Source of the DNA: Patulibacter brassicae
GTDB taxonomy: Bacteria > Actinomycetota > Thermoleophilia > Solirubrobacterales > Solirubrobacteraceae
Assembly: GCF_033949425.1 (NCBI RefSeq)
Contig: NZ_JAXAVX010000004.1
Location: forward strand, 248,001 to 312,000
DNA: 64,000 nt
Reading direction: 5' to 3'
Positions within the stretch are counted from its first letter, which is position 1. Every line of letters begins with the position of its first letter. The notes beneath the pieces were generated by a model. It did not search any database. It was not told the origin of the DNA and was given only the letters and a program-made list of their open reading frames with translations. Shown here piece after piece: positions 24,548 through 33,621 of the stretch. A program made the position numbers and the translations under genes.

Positions 24548-25105
24548 ATGACGGACGACCAGGAACCGTTCGAGGATGTGACGTGGCCGCCGACCGAGCG
24601 GCAGCTGGGGTGGCGGCCGACCCTCGGTCCTCCAGAGGCGGTGGAGGCGTACCCGTTCGTGCGAAGGGACCGACCGTGGCCGTCCTGGATCCCGCGGGTC
24701 GATCCCGATGACCTGGAGGACCTCGAGGTGCCGGCGTACGCCCTCGCCTGGGTCGACTGGTCGGCGGACTTCGTCGGCGGAAGCGGCGCGCAGCACCTGT
24801 GGGCGTTCCCTCTGCCCGAGGGCGGTTTCGCGGTCGCGATCACCGACTTCGACGACCTCGGTCTCGAGCCGCACATCGCCCGGTTCGACGAGATCCCGAC
24901 GCTCGGCGAGGTCATCGACCTCCTCGACAACGCCGGTGCCGACGGTGAGTGGTGGGGCATCGGCCACGGCCACCGCGTGCGCAACGACCTCGGTGACGGC
25001 CGCTCGTCCTTGCGGGGCATGGCGAGCGTGGGTTCGGAGCTCTACCCGATGCTCGGCCCGCTCGACCGGGCACGCGAGGCGGCGTGGATCGCGGAGCAGC
25101 CGTGA
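24548..25105 (+). CDS. Hypothetical acidic protein
   Basis: 185 residues, start ATG 24548 with a purine-rich AGAGGAACAGG upstream. The sequence is acidic and rich in Trp and Pro (WPPTERQLGWRPTLGPPEAV; AYALAWVDWSADFVGG). No signal peptide or membrane segment. I do not recognise a domain. It is followed 48 bp downstream by the HD-domain gene on the same strand, so the two may be cotranscribed. Confidence 0.65.
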   Translation: MTDDQEPFEDVTWPPTERQLGWRPTLGPPEAVEAYPFVRRDRPWPSWIPRVDPDDLEDLEVPAYALAWVDWSADFVGGSGAQHLWAFPLPEGGFAVAITDFDDLGLEPHIARFDEIPTLGEVIDLLDNAGADGEWWGIGHGHRVRNDLGDGRSSLRGMASVGSELYPMLGPLDRAREAAWIAEQP

Positions 25106-25153
25106 CGGCCGCGGACGGACGACGGCTGCCCGCCCCGGGGCTACGGTGACCCG

Positions 25154-25783
25154 ATGACGGAGCAGATCGATCTGATCCGGATCGTCTCCGGCAAGAACCG
25201 CTCAGCCCTGCGGCTGGCGGAGGAGGCGCACCGCGGCGTCCGGCGCAAGGGCACCGACTTCCCGTACCTCCTGCACCCGGTCCAGGTCGCGGAGGTCCTC
25301 GCCGGCCTCGGCGCCGACCGGCACGTCGTGTGCGCCGCCTGCCTGCACGACGTCGTCGACGACACCGACGTGACGCTCAACGAGATCCGCGAGAAGTTCG
25401 GTGGTCAGGTCGCGGAGCTCGTCGCGGCGGTCACGAAGACGCTGGAGATCTCGGCGGCCCCGCTCGAGGAGCAGGCGCCGAAGGTCCTCGAGCTCGCGCG
25501 GACGGGCGGCCCCGACGGGGTCGCGCTCAAGGGCGCTGACCTGCCGGTCAACGGGACGGACTTCGTCCTCGACGCCGAGGAACGCGGCGTCGCGTACCTC
25601 GCGACGATCTTCGGCGCCGACCGGGTGCTGCCGAAGCTCGACCACTACCTCCGCCTGGCGGACCTCATCGCCGCCGAGCTCGACGACCACCCGCTCTACC
25701 GTCGCCTGTCCTCCGCGCTGCGCTCGCGGTTCGCGGAGCTGCGGCTGCTGCGGGAACAACTGGGGACGCGCGAAGCGGCTTGA
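25154..25783 (+). CDS. HD-domain phosphohydrolase, RelA/SpoT hydrolase-like
   Basis: 209 residues with the HD pattern found in the hydrolase half of RelA/SpoT and in MESH1-type enzymes: YLLHPVQVAEVLAGLG (first His), then CAACLHDVVDDTDVTLNEIR (the HD pair) and a later ALKGADL block where the final Asp sits. No synthetase or TGS domain follows, so this is a small stand-alone hydrolase. A (p)ppGpp hydrolase role is an inference; related proteins may act on other nucleotides. ATG 25154 is the natural start. Confidence 0.8.
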   Translation: MTEQIDLIRIVSGKNRSALRLAEEAHRGVRRKGTDFPYLLHPVQVAEVLAGLGADRHVVCAACLHDVVDDTDVTLNEIREKFGGQVAELVAAVTKTLEISAAPLEEQAPKVLELARTGGPDGVALKGADLPVNGTDFVLDAEERGVAYLATIFGADRVLPKLDHYLRLADLIAAELDDHPLYRRLSSALRSRFAELRLLREQLGTREAA

Positions 25784-25860
25784 AGGCGCCGGCGATGCTC
25801 AGGTGGACCGGCGCGTCGGCCGTACCTCGGCGCGTCCTGACCGCGCAGTAGCGTCGGCGT

Positions 25861-26469
25861 ATGGAGCCGGTGATGGCCGCGCTGCGGACCGCCGTCCGGG
25901 CGACCGCGACGGTCGTGGAGGAGCGAGAGTCGGACGGCGCGTTCCTCGAGAGCGTTCTCGAAGCAGCGCTCATCGCGGAGCTGCCGGGGGAGGCACGGCG
26001 CACCGGAGGGGGAACCCAGGCGATCCAAGACTTCGACCGGTCCCCGGGCGGGTTCGACATCGAATGGCGTTTCGGCGACCGGCGGATCGCCATCGAGACG
26101 AAGGTGACGGACATACGCCATTCCGTCTTCGACGTGATGAAGCTCGCTCTGGCGGTACGCCACGGCGTCGTCGCGGGCGGCGCATGCGTCATCGCCGCTA
26201 CCGCGTCGCAATGGGCGCGCGGGGGCATCGTGACCGAGATGACCGACTCGGGATCGCACGCAGGTTGGCGATCCTGGTGGAGCGACGAGATCTTGGCGGA
26301 TCCGAGGAACAGGCACGAGATCGACGTCCCCACGCCGCGGCCGCTGCGGGTACCCGCGCGGTTCGAGACGCTGGCCGGACCGATCTGCCCCATGCCGCTT
26401 GCTCCCGAGCAGGTGCTCCGGGCGTTCCTGATCCGCGTTCCGGAGCCGGAGCTCATCGACGCGTTGTAA
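25861..26469 (+). CDS. Putative PD-(D/E)XK nuclease-like protein
   Basis: 202 residues. The core GGFDIEWRFGDRRIAIETKV contains Asp66, Glu79 and Lys81 in the spacing D-X12-ExK, as in restriction-endonuclease-like folds, followed by a helix SVFDVMKLALAVRHGV and a strand ACVIAATASQW. An N-terminal helix carries Glu residues (FLESVLEAALIAEL). I do not recognise a named family. It stands just upstream of a decayed AAA+ fragment. Role could be restriction-like or a defence component, but only the fold-level resemblance is visible. Confidence 0.55.
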   Translation: MEPVMAALRTAVRATATVVEERESDGAFLESVLEAALIAELPGEARRTGGGTQAIQDFDRSPGGFDIEWRFGDRRIAIETKVTDIRHSVFDVMKLALAVRHGVVAGGACVIAATASQWARGGIVTEMTDSGSHAGWRSWWSDEILADPRNRHEIDVPTPRPLRVPARFETLAGPICPMPLAPEQVLRAFLIRVPEPELIDAL

Positions 26470-26812
26470 AGGCGCTGCGGGGCGTGTTCGCCCCGGAGCT
26501 CGTGGCCCGGATGGACGCGGTCTGCGCCTCCCGCCGGCTCGGGCGGGAGGACGCCGAGCGGATCGTCCGCGACTCGATCGTCCCGCGCTGGCTCGCGGCT
26601 CAGCCGACCTACGGGTGCGGATCGCCGACGAGGCCCGGCCGGTCATCGCCCGGGCGGGCCACGACCCGAACCGCGGGTGCGCGAGCTGGAGCGCGTCGTC
26701 GAGCGGCGCCTGCTGCTGCCGGTGGCGCGGCTCGCGGCAGAGGGAACTCGTGAGATTGACGTCTCCGCAGCCGGGCCCGAGCTGTTGCTCAGTCCCTCGC
26801 GAGCGCCGCGGA
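26470..26812 (+). pseudogene. Remnant of a ClpB/ClpA-type AAA+ C-terminal region
   Basis: Three successive frames give the hallmark order of the C-terminal part of an AAA+ disaggregase: GVFAPELVARMDAVCASRRL (cf. F.PEFLNRIDE), then RIADEARPVIARAGHDPNRG (cf. the sensor-2 GYDP.YGAR block), then ARELERVVERRLLLPVARLA. Two frameshifts (near 26615 and 26670) and the missing upstream ATPase core show that it is dead. It may have come from the same foreign DNA as the adjacent nuclease-like gene. Confidence 0.6.
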
Positions 26813-26961
26813 CGAAGAAGCACGAGTCGGGCGGTTCGTCGGGCCCGGGTGGGCTCGTCGTCCTGCCGGGTCGGCGGTCCGAGCGTGACGGGAAGGCGAC
26901 GCGAGTTCCGTGCGCTCGACCTGCGGCCGACCGGCCGCAGCCGCGCGGGCTGCGGCCGACG

Positions 26962-28143
26962 TCACGGACCGTCGCTGCGCGACAGCCGGTGCGCGGGGAC
27001 GATGCGAACGACCGGTCCCTCCAGCGTGTCGACCTCAACGCTGTAACTCCCGCGTGTGACGGCGCGTCGAACGGTTCCGCGCTGGCCGTTCGGTGCGACG
27101 GTGACACGTGCATCGACCTCGAACTCAGCGTTGGCTGAGGCAGGGACGTGACGCACGGGAGATGTGGCAGGGGAACGGGGTTGCGGTTCGTAGGCGGACG
27201 CCGGTGCGGTGACCGACGACCGGGTCTTGCGCGCTTTCCGGCGCTTGGCCCTCTTTCCGGTCTTCGACACGGCCCCGCCTTCGCGTTTCGCGCCGGCGCC
27301 GCTCGGCTCTCCACCCCGGCGTGAAGAATCCTCAGGTGTCGCTCGGGAGGGGGCTGTGGAGCCGGCGGGGCCCCGGTTGGCGGCACCTGCTCTCGTTCGC
27401 GACTTTCGTCCGGGGCTCGGGGCCGAGAGACGTTCCGGGGGCGGCCGCAGTGCATGCCGCGCATCGATCGCGCGGACGCCGTCGAGTGGGACTCGAACTC
27501 GGCGGCCGCGGCGATCCTCCAAGGCGACGAGACCATCGGCGAGGTAGTGCACGTGCCCGACGGCCCGTTCACACCGTGATTCGGCCGCTGCACCTGGATA
27601 CGGCCGGGGGCATCGTGGCGAAGCGACGACGGGCAGGACGATGTCCGAGATCGCACCAGGCTCGAGGTGGCGCTCCTGCTTGCCCCCCGATTCGATGGAG
27701 ACGACGTGCACCGCCTCGGGCGTAACGCGCACGACGATCCCCTGTCGCGGACCTTCTGCCGACGCGTGGGTCACGACGTCGCCGGGCCGAACAACGGGGA
27801 CGGGGGAGGAGTCCGTCGCGATCGTCGGCTCGGGTGTTTCTTCACCGGGAGCGGGACTCCGTGCAGGGCCGCGAAGCACGGCCTTCCGAGCGCTGCTCGC
27901 CGCACGCCTGCCGGCAGCGCGCGGGTCGTCTCGAGGATGCGTCGGCGCCTTCTTTGCACGGGCACCGCCCTTCTTCCGGCTCGGGAGCGCCCCTCTTGCA
28001 TTCCCCGCCTTGGCGGCTTTCGGCAACCCCGTGCGCGGGCCCGACGAGGGCTCGGGGCCGTCGCTTTCGACGGCCATGTGCGCGCGGAGCGCCGTGCGCT
28101 TCGCGAGCGCTTCGGCCCGCGCGACACGCCGGGAGCGCGGCAT
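26962..28143 (-). CDS. Hypothetical basic protein with KOW/SH3-like segments
   Basis: About 393 residues from an ATG at 28141-28143 (MPRSRRVARAEALAKRTALR). The first 120 residues are very rich in Lys, Arg, Ser and Pro, then VVRPGDVVTHASAEGPRQGI and VVRVTPEAVHVVSIESGGKQ look like an SH3/KOW barrel strand pair. A second such segment ends the protein (VDARVTVAPNGQRGTVRRAV). The middle is again basic (KTGKRAKRRKARKTR). No family recognised; nucleic-acid binding is plausible from charge. The long open frame could be favoured by base composition, so this is a tentative call. Confidence 0.4.
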   Translation of the reverse strand: MPRSRRVARAEALAKRTALRAHMAVESDGPEPSSGPRTGLPKAAKAGNARGALPSRKKGGARAKKAPTHPRDDPRAAGRRAASSARKAVLRGPARSPAPGEETPEPTIATDSSPVPVVRPGDVVTHASAEGPRQGIVVRVTPEAVHVVSIESGGKQERHLEPGAISDIVLPVVASPRCPRPYPGAAAESRCERAVGHVHYLADGLVALEDRRGRRVRVPLDGVRAIDARHALRPPPERLSAPSPGRKSRTRAGAANRGPAGSTAPSRATPEDSSRRGGEPSGAGAKREGGAVSKTGKRAKRRKARKTRSSVTAPASAYEPQPRSPATSPVRHVPASANAEFEVDARVTVAPNGQRGTVRRAVTRGSYSVEVDTLEGPVVRIVPAHRLSRSDGP

Positions 28144-28723
28144 CACGCACCCGAGTGGTCGTTCGCTGCCAGGCGGACCGACATCGGGGACGATCCTGAC
28201 GAGATGGGTCTCTCGTGGCAAGGAGGCGGTTGATGACGCGGAGTCCGCCCCAAGGACGACACGTCCGAACACGGCTCTGGACCGGCACGGATCGTCGGCA
28301 GTGGTCGTGCGGATTCGGCGGCTTCGTCCCGAGCGGCTGGCTCGGCCCCTCCCGGCGAGGAGCAGGTGTGGTGTGAGACCGCTCTCCCAGACCGACCTGC
28401 GGCCGACCGCGGTGACGCGGCCGGCGCTGTTGCTCGACATCGCGACGCTGCTCGGAGCCCGGCCGAGCTGCTCGTCGGGTCGCGGGGCGCGCCGGCGAGG
28501 CGCTGCCGCGGCAGATCAGCAGGGCTTGCGCCGGACTCGACATCCGGTCGATCGTTCGGAAGGGATGCCAGGGATGTGGGAGCGTGGCGCGGTGCTATTC
28601 GCCACGTCGCGCATATCCAAGGTCCCGAGACGCCTTGGGCTGCCGTGTGGCTTGAGGTGTCAGATCAAGGACACGCGAAGCGACTCAGGCCCGGTCATGT
28701 CCTCCTCGTCGCAGCGCTGACCG
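28144..28723. other. Gene-poor region upstream of the TM0106-type gene
   Basis: About 580 bp between a minus-strand and a plus-strand gene. Translations on both strands lack family resemblance. A purine-rich stretch 28560-28700 is less GC-rich and probably includes the promoter for the downstream gene. I see no tRNA, repeat or IS end. Confidence 0.45.
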
Positions 28724-31700
28724 ATGTTCCTTCTCGGGCAGCGCCTGATCACCAGCCCCACCGACCTGGCGGCAGCCTCCGCCTGTGAATGGAGCTACGC
28801 GCGCCGCATCGACGAGCGGCTCGAGCGGATCGACGCGTTCGGCACCGAGACGGACGCGATGGGTCGGCGGGCGGGCGAGCTCGGCGACGTTCACGAGCAC
28901 CGGATCCTCGAGCGCTACCGCGAGCGGTTCGGCGCGGGGGTGGTCGAGATCCCCTCGCCGTTCGTGCAGGGCGAGGAGGAGCTGGCGGCGGCGGTGCGCA
29001 GCACGGTCGCCGCACTGACGAATCCGGCGACGCAGGTCGTCTTCCAGGCGACGTTCGCCCCCGCGCCGCCGGCCGAGCCGTTCCTCGGCTTCGCGGACTT
29101 CCTCGTCCGTGGCGACGACGAACGCTGGGTGGTGCAGGACTCGAAGCTCGCGCGCAGCGCGAAGGTCTCCGCCCTGCTGCAGCTCGCGGCGTACGTGGAC
29201 CAGCTCGACCTGCTCGGGATCCCCGTCTCCGACACCGTCGAGCTGCTGCTCGGCAACGGCGAGGTCAGCCGGCACCACATCGACGACATCCGACCGGTCT
29301 TCCGACGCCGCTGGGCGCGGCTGCGCGAGATCGGCGACCTCGTCCTCGCGCGGGAGACCGCGACGGCGTGGCGGGATCAGGACCTGCGCGCGTGCGGACG
29401 GTGCGATCGCTGCGCGGCGGAGGCAGCGGTCAATCGCGACGTGGTCCTCGTGGCCGGCCTGCGCACGACGCAGCGCGACCGGCTCGCGGACGCCGAGATC
29501 GAGACGATCGATCAGCTCGCGGCGTCCACCGGTCCAGTCGAGGGGATCGGTGCGCGGACGCTGGAGAACCTGCGCCGACAGGCCCGACTCCAGGTCGCCG
29601 CCTCCGCCGAGGCCCCGCCGCCGTTCGAGATCGTCGACCCGCAGGCGCTCGCCGCGCTGCCGGCGCCGAGCCCCGGCGACCTGTTCTTCGACTTCGAGGG
29701 CGATCCGCTCTACGAGGCCGGCGACGGGACGACGTGGGGGATCGACTACCTCTTCGGCGTCAGCGACACCGAAGACGAGTTCCGCGCCTGGTGGGCCCAC
29801 GACCTCGGTGAGGAGCGTCAGGCGCTGCGTGCCTTCCTCGACTTCGTCGCCGAGTGCCGCGCCCGCCACCCGGACCTGCGGATCTACCACTACGCCGCGT
29901 ACGAGCAGACGCACCTGGCGTCGCTCGCCGCGCGCCACGGCGTGGGGGAGGACGAGGTCGACGACCTGCTGCGCTCGCACGTCCTCGTCGACCTCTACAG
30001 CGTCGTCCGCAAGGCGCTGCGCGTCGGTTCGCCGTCGTACTCGATCAAGAAGCTCGAGCCGCTCTACATGACGGAGGCTCGCGACGGCGAGGGCGTGACG
30101 ACCGCCGCCGACTCCGTCGAGGAGTACGCCAACGCGCGCCTGCTGCGCGACGACGGCGACCTCGAGGGCTGGCGCCGCAAGCTCGCCGAGCTCGAGGACT
30201 ACAACCGCTACGACTGCCGCTCCACGCGGCACCTGCGCGACTGGCTCCTGGATCAGGCGGGCCGGAGCGGCGTGCCGGTCGAGGCGCCGGTGGTCGACGC
30301 GGACGATCCGGAACCCGGGAAGGACGACGCTCCGGCGCCCCTTGTCGCGGAACTGCGCCAGGTTGCCGGCCTCGCCGACGCTGACGCGCAGCCGGTGCCG
30401 GCGGACGAGCAGCAACGGGTCGCCGCGCTCGGGGCGGCCGCCCTCGACTTCCACCGGCGCGAGGCCAAGGCCTTCTGGTGGGAGCACTTCCGGCGCGTCA
30501 GCGCGCCGATCGACGACTGGGCGGACACCCGCGACGTCCTGATCGTCGACCCCGCGGCGAGCGAGGTCGTGCGCGACTGGCACAAGGAGGGCCGCCAGCG
30601 CAAGCTGCGCCGGCACGTACGCCTGCGCGGGACGTGGGCGCCGGGGAGCCGCCCGGCCCCGACGAGCCGGACCGGCCCGTACGTCCTCTACGACCAGCCC
30701 GCACCAGTGCCCGCGATCAGCAGCGCCCCGACCGACCGGGCCGAGCTGGCGGTCAAGGTCCTCGAGGTCGACGGGGACGGTGCCGTGCTCGTCGAGGAGA
30801 TCGCTCCCGGAGACCCGTACGCGATTCTCCCGGTGGCGCTGACCCCCGCGAGGCCCCCGAAGCCCGGGGAGCTGCCCGGCGCGATCGGCGAGTGGGCGAA
30901 CCGCTTCCTCGACGCGGTGCCGGGCTGGCCGGACGACGCGGCGACGGACGTCCTGCGGCGCCGGCCGCCCCGGACGCGCAGCGGATCGCTGCGCGCGGTC
31001 GTCGACGGTGACTTCATCGACGCGCTGACCGGCTCGTTGCTCGACCTCGACGAGTCCTACGTCGCCGTCCAGGGCCCGCCCGGGTCGGGCAAGACGTACG
31101 TCGGCGCGCACGTGATCGCCCGCCTGGTCCGTGACCACGGCTGGAAGGTCGGCGTCGTCGCGCAGTCCCACGCGGTGGTCGAGAACCTCTTGACGAAGCT
31201 CGTCACGGACGCCGGCTTGCCGGCGGCGCTCGTCGGGAAGGAACGCAAGCAGGACGCGGAGGCGGCACCGGTCGCCTTCACAGCGCTGGCGAGCGGCAAG
31301 CAGCCGGAGTTCGCGCAGCGGCACCGGGCGACCGGTTTCGTCCTCGGCGGCACGGCGTGGACGTTCGCGAACCCCAAGCGCGTGGAGCGCGCAGAGCTCG
31401 ACCTGCTCGTGATCGACGAGGCCGGCCAGTTCTCGCTCGCCGCGACGATGGCCTCCTCCGTCGCGGCGCGGAACCTGCTGCTGCTCGGTGACCCCCAGCA
31501 GCTGCCGCAGGTCAGCCAGGTGACGCACCCGGCGCCCGTCGACCGCTCGGCCCTCGCGTGGATCGCCGACGGCTCCGACGTCCTGCCAGCCGAGTTCGGC
31601 TACTTCCTCGACCGGACCTGGCGCATGCCGCCGGAGCTCACCGCACCGGTCTCGCGGCTCTCCTACGGCGGCGCGCTGCTGGCCCACCCGCAGCAGCAGC

Positions 31701-32251
31701 ACCGTCGCCTGCACGGCGTCGACCCGGGCCTGCACGTGCTCCCGGTCGAGCACCACGGCTATGCGCAGCACTCCCCTGAGGAAGCGACCGCGGTCACGGA
31801 CCTCGTCGGTGACCTGCTGGGCCGGACCTGGGAGTGCGGCGAGGAGATCCGCCCGCTGGCGCCGAAGGACGTCATCGTCATCACCCCGTACAACGCCCAG
31901 CGGGTGACGGTCCTCGAGGCGCTAACTGCCGTCGGCATCGAAGGGGTCCGCGTCGGGACGGTCGATGCGTTCCAGGGGCAGGAGGCGGCCGTCTCGATCG
32001 TGACGCTCGCCGCGTCCTCCGCCGCGGAGGTCCCGCGCGGGCTGTCGTTCCTCATCCTGCGCAACCGCCTGAACGTCGCGATCTCGCGCGCGACGTGGGC
32101 GTCGTGGCTCGTCCACTCGCCGGGGCTGGCCGACCACCTGCCGGCGCGGCCGGAAGGGGTGGCCGAGCTCTCCGCGTTCCTCACGCTTGTCGAGGGCACG
32201 AGGCCAGTCTCGTCTGCGGTAGCGGCCGGCCGGGCCGGCCGAAACTCCTAG
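28724..32251 (+). CDS. TM0106-family RecB-like nuclease fused to an SF1 helicase
   Basis: 1175 residues in four parts. An N-terminal RecB-like nuclease domain contains FLGFADFLVRGDDERW and VVQDSKLARS (D...D-X-K), followed by a Cys cluster (CGRCDRC) and a helix-hairpin-helix-like GIGARTLENLRRQ. A DEDD exonuclease-like segment begins LFFDFEGDPLYEAGDG and has YNRYDCRSTRHLRDWL. The C-terminal motor has Walker A QGPPGSGKTYVGA (about 785), LLVIDEAGQFS (about 895), GDPQQLPQVSQ and GTVDAFQGQEAAVSIV (about 1080). This is the TM0106-like architecture; function is uncharacterised but fits DNA or RNA processing. It directly precedes the DISARM-related cluster. Confidence 0.88.
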   Translation: MFLLGQRLITSPTDLAAASACEWSYARRIDERLERIDAFGTETDAMGRRAGELGDVHEHRILERYRERFGAGVVEIPSPFVQGEEELAAAVRSTVAALTNPATQVVFQATFAPAPPAEPFLGFADFLVRGDDERWVVQDSKLARSAKVSALLQLAAYVDQLDLLGIPVSDTVELLLGNGEVSRHHIDDIRPVFRRRWARLREIGDLVLARETATAWRDQDLRACGRCDRCAAEAAVNRDVVLVAGLRTTQRDRLADAEIETIDQLAASTGPVEGIGARTLENLRRQARLQVAASAEAPPPFEIVDPQALAALPAPSPGDLFFDFEGDPLYEAGDGTTWGIDYLFGVSDTEDEFRAWWAHDLGEERQALRAFLDFVAECRARHPDLRIYHYAAYEQTHLASLAARHGVGEDEVDDLLRSHVLVDLYSVVRKALRVGSPSYSIKKLEPLYMTEARDGEGVTTAADSVEEYANARLLRDDGDLEGWRRKLAELEDYNRYDCRSTRHLRDWLLDQAGRSGVPVEAPVVDADDPEPGKDDAPAPLVAELRQVAGLADADAQPVPADEQQRVAALGAAALDFHRREAKAFWWEHFRRVSAPIDDWADTRDVLIVDPAASEVVRDWHKEGRQRKLRRHVRLRGTWAPGSRPAPTSRTGPYVLYDQPAPVPAISSAPTDRAELAVKVLEVDGDGAVLVEEIAPGDPYAILPVALTPARPPKPGELPGAIGEWANRFLDAVPGWPDDAATDVLRRRPPRTRSGSLRAVVDGDFIDALTGSLLDLDESYVAVQGPPGSGKTYVGAHVIARLVRDHGWKVGVVAQSHAVVENLLTKLVTDAGLPAALVGKERKQDAEAAPVAFTALASGKQPEFAQRHRATGFVLGGTAWTFANPKRVERAELDLLVIDEAGQFSLAATMASSVAARNLLLLGDPQQLPQVSQVTHPAPVDRSALAWIADGSDVLPAEFGYFLDRTWRMPPELTAPVSRLSYGGALLAHPQQQHRRLHGVDPGLHVLPVEHHGYAQHSPEEATAVTDLVGDLLGRTWECGEEIRPLAPKDVIVITPYNAQRVTVLEALTAVGIEGVRVGTVDAFQGQEAAVSIVTLAASSAAEVPRGLSFLILRNRLNVAISRATWASWLVHSPGLADHLPARPEGVAELSAFLTLVEGTRPVSSAVAAGRAGRNS

Positions 32252-32262
32252 ACCGTTCGACC

Positions 32263-32337
32263 ACAACATTGTCGGGAACTGCGCGCGACGCGCTACATCA
32301 GGGCCGGCGTTCGGGCCACGCAGTTCGCAGACATTGT
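32263..32337. repeat. Interrupted inverted repeat upstream of the second dcm gene
   Basis: Arms 32263-32283 (ACAACATTGTCGGGAACTGCG) and 32319-32337 pair over GAACTGCG plus flanking TGTC and ACAA, with a few bulges, leaving a 35-nt middle. It lies between the stop of the TM0106-type gene and the dcm gene, together with a second, better inverted repeat. It could be a terminator, operator or recombination site. Confidence 0.5.
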
Positions 32338-32338
32338 T

Positions 32339-32391
32339 AGTCAAGTAGCGTGACGTGGTCATCGAGGTACACCACGTCCCGCTACTTGACT
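32339..32391. repeat. Large near-perfect inverted repeat before the second dcm gene
   Basis: 21-bp arms (32339-32359 beginning AGTCAAGTAGCG, and 32371-32391) match at 20 of 21 positions around an 11-nt middle. The right arm ends about 95 bp before the dcm start. Such a long symmetric site could be an operator for control of the methylase, a terminator or a recombination site. Long perfect stems of this kind are rare elsewhere in the window. Confidence 0.85.
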
Positions 32392-32486
32392 GTCTCGTCT
32401 ACTCGAAGACGCCTCTTCCCCCACAGCCGGCCGCGCCATATCGCCGCTGGCCTGGATCCGCCGGACCCGGATCTACAGTTCGGACG

Positions 32487-33584
32487 GTGCGGAGATTCGA
32501 GGTCATCGACCTGTTTGCTGGCTGCGGGGGCATGACCCTGGGGTTCGTCCAGTCCGAGCGCTTCGAACCCGTCTTCGCAGTCGAGTTGGATCGCGACGCT
32601 GCCGACACCTACGAGCTCAACTTCGGCCCACATCTCGCCCGCGATGGCAACGGTGCCCCGAAGGCGATCGAAGACGTCGAGCACTTCCCCGCAGCCGACG
32701 TGGTCATCGGTGGCCCACCGTGCCAGGGTTTTTCGGCGCTGAACATGCGTGGTGTCAGCCTTGAACGTCGGGGGCTCTGGAGGCAGTACCTGCGCGCGCT
32801 CGAAGAGGCCGAGCCGGTCGCGTTCGTGATGGAGAACGTGCCCGAGCTCCTCAAGTCCGCCGAGTACGCAGACTTCAAGGAGGCGGCGGAGAGCGAGCTC
32901 GGCTTCACGGTGGAGGGCCGGATCCTCAACGCCGCCGACTACGGGGTTCCGCAGACCCGCCGTCGGGCGATCGTCATCGGTTCCCGCATCGGAGGACCGC
33001 TGCCCTGGCCCACGCGAGGCTTCTTCCCCGAGGGCGAGGCCCCCGAAGGTGAGCGGGAATGGCGGACCTTCAAGGACGCTGTGGCGGGGCTGTCCTCGAC
33101 GCCCACGGGCCAGGACTGGCACGACCCGCGTAATCCGACGGCGAAGAGCCTTGAGCGCTACCGGACGATCCCGAACCCCGGCGAGAACCGCTTCGACCTC
33201 GCGGAACGTCGGCCGGACATCACTCCTCGCTGCTGGTTGGAGAAGAAGACCGGTTCGACCGACGTCTTCGGCCGCCTTTGGTGGGACCGTCCGGCGGTCA
33301 CGATCCGGACCGAGTTCTACAAGCCGGAGAAGGGTCGCTACCTCCATCCGGAAGAGCACCGACCGATCACCGTCCGTGAAGCCGCCCGCTGCATGACCTT
33401 CCCCGACGCTCCGGACTTCGTGTTCCCGTCTCGAGATCAGCAGTCGATGACGAGCGTCGCGCGCCAGATCGGCAACGCGGTCCCGCCGCTCCTGGCCAGG
33501 ACCATCGCCGAGGCCCTGGCGGCCCATCTCGCGGACGCGGTGCTGGCCGACGAACGAGCGCTGGCCGGCGCCGGCACGACCTGA
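32487..33584 (+). CDS. DNA (cytosine-5)-methyltransferase of the DISARM-related cluster
   Basis: 365 residues, GTG start chosen because MRRFEVIDLFAGCGGMTLGF begins the methylase fold; upstream codons do not resemble the family. Motif IV GGPPCQGFS has catalytic Cys79, motif VI VAFVMENVPELL, motif VIII YGVPQTRRRAIVIGSR, motif X ARQIGNAVPP. It is strongly similar to the methylase at 21114, including the target-recognition part (RPDITPRCWLEKKTGSTDVF and RLWWDRPAVTIRTEFYKPEK). In class 2 DISARM a C5 methylase (DrmMII) marks host DNA; this gene has the same position relative to drmA/drmB. Confidence 0.93.
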   Translation: MRRFEVIDLFAGCGGMTLGFVQSERFEPVFAVELDRDAADTYELNFGPHLARDGNGAPKAIEDVEHFPAADVVIGGPPCQGFSALNMRGVSLERRGLWRQYLRALEEAEPVAFVMENVPELLKSAEYADFKEAAESELGFTVEGRILNAADYGVPQTRRRAIVIGSRIGGPLPWPTRGFFPEGEAPEGEREWRTFKDAVAGLSSTPTGQDWHDPRNPTAKSLERYRTIPNPGENRFDLAERRPDITPRCWLEKKTGSTDVFGRLWWDRPAVTIRTEFYKPEKGRYLHPEEHRPITVREAARCMTFPDAPDFVFPSRDQQSMTSVARQIGNAVPPLLARTIAEALAAHLADAVLADERALAGAGTT

Positions 33585-33621
33585 CGGACAGCGACAGCAT
33601 CCGCCGCCGATCTTCGATGGC

